Assembly (NCBI GenBank): GCA_002005505.1
Contig: KV908511.1
Location: 45,001 to 62,500, forward strand
Origin: Botryococcus braunii
Lineage: Eukaryota > Chlorophyta > Trebouxiophyceae
DNA: 17,500 bases
Reading direction: 5' to 3'
In this document: piece by piece, positions 1 to 11,549 of the stretch
How the letters are laid out: each line of letters starts with the position of its first letter
Position numbering within the stretch: the first letter of the stretch is position 1
Made by a program: the position numbers and the translations under genes
Notes under the pieces: model-generated
Told to the model about the DNA's origin: nothing
What the model saw: the letters and a program-made list of their open reading frames with translations, nothing else
Databases searched by the model: none

Positions 1-318
1 TTACTGAGTAATGCAGAGTGATAACCCTGAACTCAAGGTAGAAACGGTACATCATGATGCCTGTGATGCCCCTCTTGTTCCAGCATGCCCATGGAAACGC
101 ACGAGCACTTTCTTCGTATGAAAAAGCCAGTGGTACGCTGGGAGACCATCAGTATCATTCAAAGCAAGTATAAGAACATGTCAGGCCATGTAAATTAAGG
201 GCTGAGGGCGACCTAGAACTGCAAATGGCGATTTCTATGGACTCCCACCCCCTGTGGCACATGCAACGAGTCCTCCTTGCTAACCCTTGAAAAACCTTGA
301 GATATGAGACGATCTTAC
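1..318 (-). other. Start of second psaL intron (runs off left end)
   Basis: This begins with the GTAAGATC donor directly after the GCAG end of psaL exon 2. Neither strand shows a reading frame resembling the conserved Gly/Phe-rich third helix and C-terminus of PsaL. It is therefore read as intron of at least 318 bp, with the final exon outside the window. Confidence 0.7.
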
Positions 319-930
319 CTGCAGGGGATCCCGGGGAATCTCACGGCCGGACAGCGTCTTGACGCCGATAACGGGGGCTTCCTGTTGGAAGGTCACAGCT
401 CCGTATGCAACCAGCGCCAACGTCAAAATAAGGACAACTCCAGCGGAAGCGAGGCATCCGGCCTTCTCGGCAACTTCTGGAACGTTTCGGAGGGGACCAA
501 ACTTGATGAAAGGTCCTGTCACAAGGTAGCCGTGTGCCAAGCCGATCTCCACCCCGCGGAGGAGAGGGGAGACGCCAGTGCGGTATGCCGGCAAGTTAGA
601 CAAGAATGTGGCAACAAGTGGAGACGATGTGACGGGCGTCTCCAACATGCCGATGAATGGGTCATTGTTTAGAGGAACAATCACCTGCGAAACCGACACG
701 TAATTCAAAACCACGGACTCAAGGCAAAATCTCGAAGCCTGCGGATTCCAAAATCACTTCTCTATTACCTGCTGGGGTGGCTCTGCAGCGCAAACAACAG
801 GGAGTCCCCGAGCAGCCCGGACCCTGTGGAGGGGCTTCAGGCCAAAAACTGGGCCAGCGCTTGCCCGCCTGCAAGCAATACGAGTGGAGACGGGAGCAGC
901 TGCAATACTCAACTCCATTGCGGTCTGCAT
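319..930 (-). CDS. psaL: Photosystem I subunit XI (PsaL) precursor, 5' two exons, partial
   Basis: PsaL is the thylakoid membrane subunit of photosystem I that binds antenna chlorophylls. In plants it helps form the docking face for mobile LHCII with PsaH; in cyanobacteria it drives trimer formation. Exon 1 (930-769, 54 codons) starts MQTAMELSIAAAPVSTR and is a typical chloroplast transit peptide rich in Ala, Ser and Arg with no acidic residue until Glu6 and Glu50. Cleavage is likely after Cys47 (VVC/AAE). A phase-0 intron (768-685, 84 bp, GTAATA...CGCAG) follows. Exon 2 (684-319, 122 codons) contains the family signature DPFIGMLETPVTSS, then LPAYRTGVSPLLRGVEIGLAHG with the conserved Glu100 and His105 of chlorophyll-binding helix 1, then a second membrane helix at about residues 128-152. 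It ends CTGCAG|GTAAGA, a strong donor. The 176 residues seen lack the third helix, about 40-45 residues, which is expected beyond position 1; I found no match to it in 1-318. The start has a CCACCATGC context. Confidence 0.96.
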
Positions 931-1060
931 GGTGGTAGGCTAACTTCGGGATCGATGATATGATGGTCGAATGTTTCTGCCTATCAGAGACTCTCAGGAT
1001 AAGCTGGGAGATACACCGTTACTGTACGGATGACGTAACGCCGTTACTATTTGAATTCCC
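931..1060 (-). promoter_or_regulatory. psaL 5' flank with I-box-like and ACGT motifs
   Basis: Upstream of the psaL start, the plus strand carries GATAAG (about 998-1003, an I-box/GATA motif common in light-responsive plant promoters) and TGACGTAA (1031-1038, a bZIP-type ACGT core). No clear TATA box lies between these sites and the start. Some nuclear photosynthesis genes are known to lack TATA boxes. The motifs are seen; their function is inferred and the transcription start is unknown. Confidence 0.35.
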
Positions 1061-2100
1061 CGGACAAAATTTCCGGTACCACCACTGTCCTGAGCGTACC
1101 GTCGAAAAACTGATAAAACACTCTTTTCCTTTGATGAAAACCTCATTCCCGATGGAATCAACAGTGGTTGTAGCAAGCTCTTAATCATAAAATAACAATT
1201 ACACTGGAGAATTTGAAACTAGCAGTTTCGTGAAGGTATGGGACTTGATAAGTGCGGTTCGATCGTGATGTACCTCCTCCGGACAGTCCTTTTGTTTTTC
1301 GGTATGCAGGAAAGACCTTTGTGCTTCTATTGCGCATAGGATAATTGTTATTCTACCTATATTCATTAACGCTGCTGCGGTGGGTCGACAGCTCTCCCCC
1401 TGGTGTGTTATCTACCTGTGTGAGTAAATGGGTTGGGGGCTCACACGTGCTCCGGCTGGACTTCATTATCCATAAATGTAGTATCATTTAAACTGACTCA
1501 TAAAGTACGAAACGATTGTAACACAAAGAATCTTCCATCTGTCAAACCAGTACAGACGTTGTGGGACCACTGCCCGTTTGATCAAGTGATTGGAGCGAAC
1601 TGCCAAGCATGCTTAGCAGCTCGTTGACGTGCAAGACAACAATTAGGTCTTTCAGCTAAACCCACATTGCAAAGCAACCGCAACGAACGGATGCACGAGG
1701 CAAACAGATGGCGGAAACGATGGAGCGGAGCAGGGCATGTTACAAATGAAGTGGTGCTCGTTTACCTACCGCATCCCTGGGAAGACACGTGATATACAGG
1801 TCAAAATGGCAAACGAGGCACCCTACTCCTACACCCAACCTCTGCGACTCGGCCAGTTGCAAATCAAACGATTATCGTGACCGAAACAAGAAAAGATGCA
1901 AGGGCCTGCCGCGAGATATGAACACCACCTACCATTAGGTGGGCAGGATGAGACGAACAAGTTGATGTGTCCATTGGTCCAACGGGATACAACATAAAAA
2001 GACCATGGTACCGTAGGGTCTGTGGCCGAAACACGTCCCTTTGCTAGGGCCCCCTAGGGGCACTTTCTATGGCAACAATTTCAAAGGCAGCCTTGAAACC
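1061..2100. other. Non-coding, no gene seen
   Basis: Short frames only (64-74 codons), with no domain signature and no supported splice pattern. A small imperfect inverted repeat (CCACCTA/TAGGTGGG) lies near 1927-1945. The first part may extend the psaL promoter. Nothing else is supported. Confidence 0.5.
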
Positions 2101-2126
2101 ACGATATTATCGGTCTCTGCCCCCGC

Positions 2127-2154
2127 GGGGGAGGGTGGGGGTTGGGTGGGTGGG
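2127..2154 (+). other. G-quadruplex-forming motif
   Basis: Six closely spaced runs of three to five G on the plus strand, separated by single A or T or by TT, satisfy the canonical G3+N1-7 quadruplex pattern with very short loops. Short loops favour a stable parallel fold. No gene is recognised next to it. Confidence 0.75.
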
Positions 2155-2159
2155 TGCCA

Positions 2160-2920
2160 CTTAGACTGCAGGACTCAGGCATATGGGGCTGTAACTTTCC
2201 CAGCAAGGTGTTTGGCGCGGTGACCCCGGGGACAGACACCCTGAGACATTTCTTTTCCGTGACATGCATGCCGTGCAGAGCAGCGACTCTTGGATTGACT
2301 GAAGGTTAAGGGGATGCATGGGGTGGTCATCAATTGCATCACATTAATGGCATGGTTTAAACATCAACTGCATTCCGGTTGCCAATGTCATTGCCCCCCC
2401 TTGGCCTACATGGTAATCCAGGAGCCGTCGGCAGGCGACTGAAGATTCTGAAGAATCACAATAAGAAAAAAAAGCATCAGGATCATCCTCGCGAGACAGT
2501 CCAGCCAATTATTTTCAAGAAGTCATGACATGATCAATGCATCGATGCGTATTGATCTTTCTTTAAAGGGATGCAAGTGTCAATGAGTTCCCACTGCACG
2601 ACTCGGTGCTTACATGTATTGTCTGTCGTACTTAAAAAGGTAAAAGTGAAATGTACTTGGTAACTGCTTGAAATATCTCGCATTGGAGTTTTGTAGCGTA
2701 ACTAATGATGAATATCCAATGCAACGCAAACACCACTTGCATATCCATACCAATGGTATTACCATAGGAACTAACTGATCGTGATTCCGATATGTCCAAT
2801 AATGCACACACAGACGTACTATGTCCTGCTGCAGCTGTGTATACACATGTGTGTACACAAGCCTGCAGAAAAGAACAACTTCGCCAGCCAAAACGTTGCC
2901 TTGATGATATCTAGCAACGT
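2160..2920. other. Non-coding, no gene seen
   Basis: AT-balanced sequence with only short incidental frames. A weak inverted repeat bounded by CTGCAG lies around 2830-2866 with TGTGTATACACA-like centres. No coding or RNA gene can be supported. Confidence 0.5.
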
Positions 2921-2926
2921 TGCAAC

Positions 2927-3004
2927 GTAATTAGGAGAGGCAATGGAGAGCAAATTATGTTGGTTAACCAACATGATTAGCTCTCCATTGCCTCTCCCAA
3001 TTAC
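2927..3004. repeat. 78-bp near-perfect palindrome
   Basis: The two 39-base arms are centred on GTTAAC at 2965/2966 with no spacer. Pairing each base with its mirror gives only two mismatches (2933/2998 and 2952/2979) and one G-T pair (2956/2975). Inner block 2957-2974 is a perfect 18-bp palindrome, and 2934-2951 pairs perfectly with 2980-2997. The element could extrude as a cruciform or, if transcribed, fold into a long hairpin. It may be a foldback (MITE-like) remnant; target-site duplications were not identified. Confidence 0.9.
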
Positions 3005-3009
3005 AAGCA

Positions 3010-3534
3010 AAGTCTCCCAAAAAAAGACTACTTGCTCAGTACAAGCATGTTCACAACTCATCTACACATTCATGGATCCAATATTTCCGGAAATATTTGC
3101 AGACAACCTAAAATCAAGAACATCCATGGATGGACATATGCATCTCGACAACTGTGGCTGACAAGGTCGAGCACACTGACATGTACTACAGTACGGTACG
3201 CACTGGAAAACAACCACCACGGGTACCCTGCATAGGCATGATCAGCCACATGCAAATGCGTAAATGTGGCGATTACCCAACAATGATGTTTCAGGTCTGC
3301 GCACATAATCGTGCTTCGACCTACATAAAGGGTCTTGAGCGCCTATCGGCAAATTTGAATAGTGTGTTGCAAACTCTTGAAATTCCAAACTCCTGGCTGT
3401 ACATTTGCACATGCATTGGCGCTAAATTTATATCAAAAAGTTTTTGAGCAAAGGAAGGTATACACTCGCACAGTGTAATGCTTAATGGAATGAATGCGAC
3501 TGTGGCCCGAGACGCTCTTTAACGCCTGACCTCT
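3010..3534. other. Non-coding, no gene seen
   Basis: A 105-codon plus-strand frame at 3130-3447 has no recognisable domain, no supported start context and no splice partner. It is treated as incidental. Nothing else stands out. Confidence 0.45.
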
Positions 3535-3790
3535 AAGAAGAACCCACGTTCAACGCTCTGTAGAGTTGATCTCAGCTGAGGTCAACTCTAGAGCGTCAAC
3601 TTAGAAGAATCCACGTTCAACACTCTGAGATCAACTCTATAGGGGTCAACGCAGCAGAATCCACGTTCAACGCTCTGAGATCAACTCTTTAGGGTTTAAC
3701 GTAGAACAATCCACGTTCAAGGCTCTCAGAGTCTGAGATCAAATCTATATCGTTCAACGTAGAAGAATCCACGTTCAACGCTCTGAGATC
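3535..3790. repeat. Degenerate tandem array, 50-67 bp unit
   Basis: Five copies of a unit containing AGAAGAATCCACGTTCAACG followed by CTCTGAGATCAACTCT. Copies begin near 3535, 3603, 3653, 3703 and 3761, giving spacings of about 68, 50, 50 and 58. Each contains an ACGTT core. The length variation comes from small insertions, including the hairpin in copy 1. Confidence 0.88.
3555..3594. repeat. Hairpin-forming inverted repeat inside the tandem array
   Basis: Centred on CTCAG/CTGAG at 3575/3576. TAGAGTTGAT at 3561-3570 pairs with GTCAACTCTA at 3581-3590 with one mismatch, and GCTCT/AGAGC extends the arms with a one-base bulge. It replaces the simpler sequence at the same place in the other copies, so it looks like a local inverted duplication of the repeat unit. 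Confidence 0.8.
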
Positions 3791-3799
3791 TCGTCGTCT

Positions 3800-4280
3800 C
3801 TTGCATCTGAATATCCTGCACCATGGAGGGATCAATCAGATGTTGCATCTCCACGTGCATGACTACACTAGCTCATGAGTCCATGATTAAAATAATGACA
3901 TGCTAAATCAGCCCACCCCAATTGGTGCAACGGCCAACCTTCCTGCAGGTTGCAAGTCATGGCATCTTTTCCAACAAACTCGAAGATTCCTTTATTTCTT
4001 TAATGAACTATCTCTCCCTACTTGGAATCTTTGAACTGAGAGCTATATATCCATGTAACCTCATCAATTTTTGCCACTTTTTGGACCACACGTACAAATG
4101 TAGTTTCCACATGTGGCGTGGAGAAATGTACATTTAGAATTAAGAGTGAAGCGTATCCTAACCGCACACCAGAAATGAACATTTCTCCATGCCAACGAAA
4201 TCCTGTGACACTCGTTCCAAGCCACCTTCGGGCCCTAGTGGCGGAAGGGGGACGAAGGCCTCCGTCACTGATTCTCAGGT
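3800..4280. other. Non-coding, no gene seen
   Basis: Ordinary mixed sequence with short frames of no more than 92 codons and no domain signature. Confidence 0.45.
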
Positions 4281-4287
4281 GATTTCT

Positions 4288-4530
4288 ATGCACCATCCCC
4301 CTCCCCCTCCCCCCAAAAAGATATGTCTCTCATTGGCCGCACGGTAAAAAATCGCACACACACCCATTCTTTTGTTCTAGCTAGAACAACACATCTTACG
4401 TCGACTGCGCAACAAAGCAGTGAATTGTCGCCTGCAAGCCCATTACCCCCTTTCCCCCTATCTCCCCCTCTCGCGCGCGCGCGCTCTCTCCCCCTCTCCC
4501 TCCCCCCCCTCCCCCCCCCCTTTGCTCCAC
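4288..4530. repeat. C-rich/pyrimidine low-complexity tracts
   Basis: Two C-rich blocks, 4296-4316 and 4444-4527, the second interrupted by a (CG)n run at about 4471-4482. Open frames here (proline/serine on plus, arginine/glycine on minus) follow from composition and are not considered genes. Confidence 0.8.
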
Positions 4531-4559
4531 GCCAGCTGGAGCCCCCAGCCCCCACCTAT

Positions 4560-4990
4560 TTTACTGCAGTACAATATCACCCTTTTCTCGCAAACATGGG
4601 GAAAGCAGGTTGTCTAGTAGTTGGGCTAGGCACGTATCCCAACCGGCCCCAGGGCATAACATGGCCCCGTTATGTATACAGCTGTGTACTGCAGTGAACT
4701 GCCATGAACGGAACTCTGACGATGCCGCGTTGGGTAATACATATAATGCCCTAATCTACGCAGACTGAGCATTTCACATATTCATATGTCTCACTCCCCC
4801 GGCCCCTCGACACCCCATGTACAGCTGTACAGCTACAGCAGCCCTTTCGTCCCCATGTCCTTTTGTGGGGGAGTTCCTACCACATTCACAGCTGCTGTGC
4901 CCTGCTAGCTGCTAGCAGATATGTACAGCAACACGCAAGTCGCTACATATTGCATTGCAGCACCAAAGCTTGAGTACGTACCTCCTTTTC
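4560..4990. other. Non-coding, no gene seen
   Basis: Contains clusters of short CAGCTG and CTGCAG palindromes (4676-4696, 4816-4836, 4886-4918). No gene can be supported. Confidence 0.4.
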
Positions 4991-4995
4991 ACAGA

Positions 4996-5072
4996 CTCCG
5001 TGATCAACCAAATGTAACGAAGCTCCTTTCCAAATGCTCCATGATCAACCACATGTAGCGAGGCCCTTGATT
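4996..5072. repeat. Imperfect 41-bp tandem duplication
   Basis: CTCCGTGATCAACCAAATGT at 4996 recurs as CTCCATGATCAACCACATGT at 5037, and similarity continues into the following AACGAAGCTC/AGCGAGGCCC. Two copies only. Confidence 0.8.
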
Positions 5073-5277
5073 GTCAAAGCACCGAAATCAACGCCCTTGG
5101 GACTGCTTACCAAACTTGCTTCGCAGTGAAGGCAACTACTTAGAGACTGCCAAGCTTAATTACTGGCAGTTATAACCAACGCCAACAGGTTCTCCCGGCT
5201 TTTGTTTCCACCAGGATTGATCAGCTGCCACCCAGGTCAGCAGTAAATGAGATTGACAATCAAGCAGCCGAGGCCAA

Positions 5278-5361
5278 CGACCATCATTGACTTGGCTGCG
5301 TCGGCTTTCCCACGTGGGACGACCATCATTGACTTCGCTGCCTCGGCTTTCCCACGTGCAC
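5278..5361. repeat. 42-bp tandem duplication with G-box cores
   Basis: Copies at 5278-5319 and 5320-5361 begin CGACCATCATTGACTT and end in CCCACGTG, differing at a few positions. Each carries CACGTG, the G-box bound by bZIP and bHLH proteins. No adjacent gene is recognised, so a regulatory role is not supported. Confidence 0.88.
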
Positions 5362-5369
5362 GTCACAAG

Positions 5370-5770
5370 GCAGACCGTGGTTTGCGGTTAGGATATGCGC
5401 CAATTTCATGTCTAAGGCAGGCCACTATCAAGCCTAACCAATTGCCTATGCCCTTAGATATTCCCTCCTCCGGGTGGATATTCCTCATTTGACTCGAAAA
5501 GCATGAAGCCCTTATATTTTCTTTCCTTATATACTCCCTATGTGGGAAAATCGCATGATGCCCTTATGTAATCCCTCGGTTTGGTGGCAAATCATATGAC
5601 ATGAAATTATGCATGCTCATGGTGATGTAACCTATAATCTATATCTATATTTATATCACATGGACGTTAACTTCGAACAATACAAGATACAATGCTGCCA
5701 AATTCTGCTAGCCTGCAATCACGGGGACATTTCATTGTGTGGATGCACCGACTCACAACGTCTAAGTAGC
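5370..5770. other. Non-coding, no gene seen
   Basis: AT-rich sequence with repeated phrases such as CCCTTAGATATTCC / CCCTTATATTTTC / CCCTTATGTAATCC (5451-5575). No coding signal. Confidence 0.4.
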
Positions 5771-5782
5771 TACGTTATAGAC

Positions 5783-5844
5783 GTTTATAAATGCCTAATT
5801 AGGTGGTTATAAACGCCTAATTTGATGCCTATAAACGTCTAATT
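5783..5844. repeat. Three short repeats, about 23-bp spacing
   Basis: The motif TATAAA(C/T)G(C/T)CTAATT occurs at about 5786-5800, 5808-5822 and 5830-5844, with a related TATAGACG just before at 5776. Such short spaced repeats can be subterminal repeats of DNA transposons, but no terminal inverted repeat or transposase was found. Confidence 0.7.
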
Positions 5845-5849
5845 GGCTT

Positions 5850-6305
5850 CAGGATGCAATTTGGCTACAGCCTGGTTGCTGCAAGACCGCCCACTTCTTC
5901 TAGAGGATCTAGATCTAAGCTCTCACTTAGGCTATGTAGCCAGGAAAACTAGGGCTAGAGCATACGCATTGCAGCATTCACAACTGCTTGCTACAAGTGC
6001 AAATAACAGATAGTCAATGCTGCATCGATATCGCATGGGCTCATGCACCATATGTCTCTTATGCAGGCCTTGTAGCCACAGCAGACAGCTAAAGCACGGC
6101 AGTGTTCACTACTAGCTTCTTGAAGGAATGGAAACCTTGCAATTGCAGCCGCGAATGCTTTGTTGCACGGGCATGCGCACTCACAGTCTCTAGTGGCTGG
6201 ACGGACGTGATCTTCTTCCTTGACAAGATTGGGATAAAAAACACCAGCCCACTGTTCAATGACCCAATCCAAATGTTTCCAGCTTCTTCTACCATTTTCC
6301 TCGCC
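5850..6305. other. Non-coding, no gene seen
   Basis: Overlapping frames on both strands run into the adjacent CTC repeat and depend on it for length. No domain or splice evidence supports any of them. Confidence 0.4.
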
Positions 6306-6308
6306 TTA

Positions 6309-6353
6309 CTCCTCCTCCTCCTCCTCCTCCTCCTCCTCCTCCTCCTCCTCCTC
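6309..6353. repeat. (CTC)15 trinucleotide microsatellite
   Basis: An uninterrupted run of about 15 CTC/CCT units. It produces poly-Leu or poly-Ser on the plus strand and poly-Arg on the minus strand in incidental frames. Confidence 0.95.
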
Positions 6354-6359
6354 TTGTTT

Positions 6360-6840
6360 TCCTTCTCGAGAAGGAGCTCCTTCTTCACTTCCACAATACC
6401 CCACATTGGATTCTAAACACACCAAGCCATCAGGAGGTGCAGTCTTGACCTAGAGTGGCAAATCTTTTACATGACGCGGACGTTCAGTCTGGACCCCCAC
6501 AGTCGGTCGGACAGTCGGTTGATCAAATACTCAGACGTTACGCGGATGTGAAACCGTGGCAGTGACTTGCGGTCTTCCTCGAAGTTGAAGCAAACATCCT
6601 GAACTTGCAAGCTTCCTCAGAATTCACAAGCTGCGATAGTGGTCTGACTCACTCCTAAGTAGTCAGGATATAAGTCATGACATGCAGCCTACGTAGTGCC
6701 GCTCAACGAGTCATGGCCGGTGCTTAATAAAGAATCACGTGCGCCCAGGCCTGCTCTGACAGATTCCCTTACAGATCCCTCGAGGAACCAAGAGCCGGGG
6801 GAGCCTTGCAAGCTGGGAACGTCTCAGTTCGACCTCTGGC
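6360..6840. other. Non-coding, no gene seen
   Basis: Contains a short direct repeat (ACAGTCGGTCGG / ACAGTCGGTTG, 6499-6521). Nothing that looks like a gene, a tRNA or a terminal repeat. Confidence 0.4.
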
Positions 6841-6842
6841 AC

Positions 6843-6919
6843 AACTTGTAATTATAAGTTTACGCACACTAAGCTTAGTGAGCGTAAGCATGCTTGAAAC
6901 TCTAATATTAGAGTTTCAA
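6843..6919. repeat. Cluster of four abutting palindromes
   Basis: Four palindromes follow each other with almost no spacer: 6843-6860 (18 bp, one mismatch, centre TAATTA), 6860-6887 (28 bp, one mismatch, centre AAGCTT), 6888-6893 (GCATGC) and 6894-6919 (26 bp, perfect, centre AATATT). Each could form its own hairpin, giving a row of cruciforms. No gene in the cluster is recognised. Confidence 0.92.
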
Positions 6920-6948
6920 CGGCAGTGTAGCTCCCGAAAGGTGCACGA

Positions 6949-7016
6949 GCTGCGCCTTTAATCAGGGGGGGGGGGGTAAGAGCTGCGCCTTACTTTGCGC
7001 AAGGGCTGCGCCTTAG
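6949..7016. repeat. Three copies of a 12-base motif
   Basis: G(A/G)GCTGCGCCTTA-like copies lie at about 6949, 6981 and 7003. A G12 run sits between the first two. Immediately downstream of the palindrome cluster. Confidence 0.75.
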
Positions 7017-7019
7017 TTC

Positions 7020-7535
7020 CCTCGGACTTTTCTGTCCTGACGGTGGCGACAGATGGCATCTCAACTGATACCTAATTAACTATAATGGGCTACATGTGGA
7101 ATACACGTGCATGCACGGCTCTCAAATGGAGGTGCCTAATGGCAATGTTACAGGAAAAGGCTCACGTGAATGCTCTGGCTACCACTGTTACCTTTTCCAG
7201 AAATCCTGGAGCGAATCATGGGCCCTTACCCCAGGCGTTGTGCCCCTAGCCCCCAGGGTACATACCCCAGACGTCACGACCGTGCACGATCATGCTCTTA
7301 GCCACATGGGTATGAACGTGCATTATGCCGTAAGGGAATACACAACGAATAAAGGTCCTTACATACACATTTACCAACCTGCGGAGGAGATTCAGCACCC
7401 ACACTGACAGATATTCCTCAGGCCAGAGCACAAAGTCATGACCCAGACCGGGCTGAACCCCCCGCGCCATGCTTGAAAACTGGGTCTTACGAGGGAGCTT
7501 GCATTCCACCCCCTTGGGGCTCCCTCCGTTGCCTG
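7020..7535. other. Non-coding; possible 3' flank of the proline-rich gene
   Basis: No supported gene. If the minus-strand stop at 7594-7592 is real, this segment would hold its 3' untranslated region. The frames on either strand have no recognisable domain. Confidence 0.35.
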
Positions 7536-7569
7536 CCCCCCCCCCCCCCCCCCGGGGGGGAGGGGGGTG
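7536..7569. repeat. C18-G7 homopolymer junction
   Basis: A run of 18 C is followed directly by seven G, one A and a further six-G run. The strand can fold back on itself, and sequencing or assembly errors are likely at this site. Confidence 0.85.
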
Positions 7570-7591
7570 GCGGCGAAGCTACAAGAAGCCT

Positions 7592-10495
<2,904 letters not shown>

Positions 10496-10499
10496 CTAC

Positions 10500-11466
10500 A
10501 CACACCCCCCACCAAATGAGAGATCACAATTGCTTGTCTCAAAATTGCTTGTATTAGAAAAAGTGTAAGGTATGCATGACCCGGCACACGCGGAGACATC
10601 ATGTAAAGTACCACAAAGTATTGGTTGAAACAACATATTGCGTATGCTACTCCATGACATGTAACACAAAGTGGCTTTGGAGCACATCTCTCAAATGTTT
10701 GTTGTTATGTCGTCCCTGATTGGCCGTTTCAGGAAGGAAGTGACTGGACTTCAAAGGGCAGAAGTTACTTTTCACCCCAGGAGTTGTGTAAGAGTGGACA
10801 ATGTGTTGTTGAAGCAATGTCGATTTGAATGGCACTCCATTGCTGTTGACTAATTGTTGGGAGCACAGCAAAATCCGAGACTTTCATGATTTTACGTGAG
10901 CCATGTTGAGGGCAATGTTAGGGGCAAGGCCTCTAAGGGATGTGCGTTTTTTTTTTCTTCTAGAAGAATGGGTTTCTTCTAACAATAAGTGGGGAAAAAA
11001 GGTACTAGCCCAGTGTGCCAACGACCCAAACCCAAATGTTCCAAGCTACTACAAGTTCCTTTCCTTTCCCGCAATGCTCCTGAATGAGGTATGTTGCAAT
11101 TAAAAGTCAGGGACCCAGTCCCTCAAGGCTGCTCGATAATCCATGTGGGGAACACAGCCCGGGGCAAGTCTTAACGGCTTTTTATCAAACAAGCCGACGA
11201 GCAAAGATAGCGTAGGGATGCAAGGAAGACAAGCAAAGGAAGCACGCAAACCACTAAATGCTCTTAATCACCCATGCCGGGAAAACAGCCGGGAAAACAG
11301 CCAGGAACAATCATCATTGAGCCGGTTCGTCACTTTCTATGCAAAAGACAGGTCAACGATAGATCAACAACGAACACGCAAACATCCCATATTGCCCATG
11401 ACATGCAGATGCGAGGGCTTTAGACACGGAAGCAACCAGGACGTTACCCAAGACAGGAACATGAAA

Positions 11467-11470
<4 letters not shown>
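10500..11470. other. Non-coding, no gene seen
   Basis: Mixed sequence with short frames only. It could contain the missing first exon of the proline-rich candidate (an ATGATG at about 10598-10603 on the minus strand is in frame with the long exon) but nothing decides this. A 12-base direct repeat, GGGAAAACAGCC, occurs twice near 11279-11302. Confidence 0.35.
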
Positions 11471-11510
<40 letters not shown>

Positions 11511-11543
11511 GGTGTGGGATGCAAGACTTCAATGACATTTATT
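11471..11543 (-). repeat. T39 tract: genomic poly(A) tail with AATAAA (minus strand)
   Basis: Read on the minus strand, AATAAA (11543-11538) is followed 28 bases later by an uninterrupted A39 (11509-11471). This is the order and spacing of a polyadenylated transcript end, so the sequence to the right may be a retroposed cDNA 3' end. Expected target-site duplications were not found, so a plain A-rich repeat remains possible. Confidence 0.55.
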
Positions 11544-11549
11544 AATAAC

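Noticed and set aside
313..345. Adjacent PstI, BamHI and SmaI-like sites resembling a cloning polylinker
   Set aside because: The bases are the natural end of psaL exon 2 (REIPRDPLQ) followed by a proper splice donor.
304..938. Plus-strand frames of 122 and 93 codons
   Set aside because: They lie antisense to the psaL exons, which are securely identified.
3130..3447. 105-codon plus-strand frame
   Set aside because: No recognisable domain, no supporting start or splice context, and the length is compatible with chance.
3535..3790. Repeats as a CRISPR array
   Set aside because: Units are contiguous and degenerate without unique spacers, and the genome is eukaryotic.
6089..6453. Poly-Arg, poly-Leu and poly-Ser frames
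   Set aside because: They depend on the (CTC)15 repeat and have no domain or splice support.
6815..6850. GTTCGACC near 6825, resembling a tRNA T-loop
   Set aside because: The flanking bases do not form a T-stem and no anticodon or acceptor arm could be folded around it.
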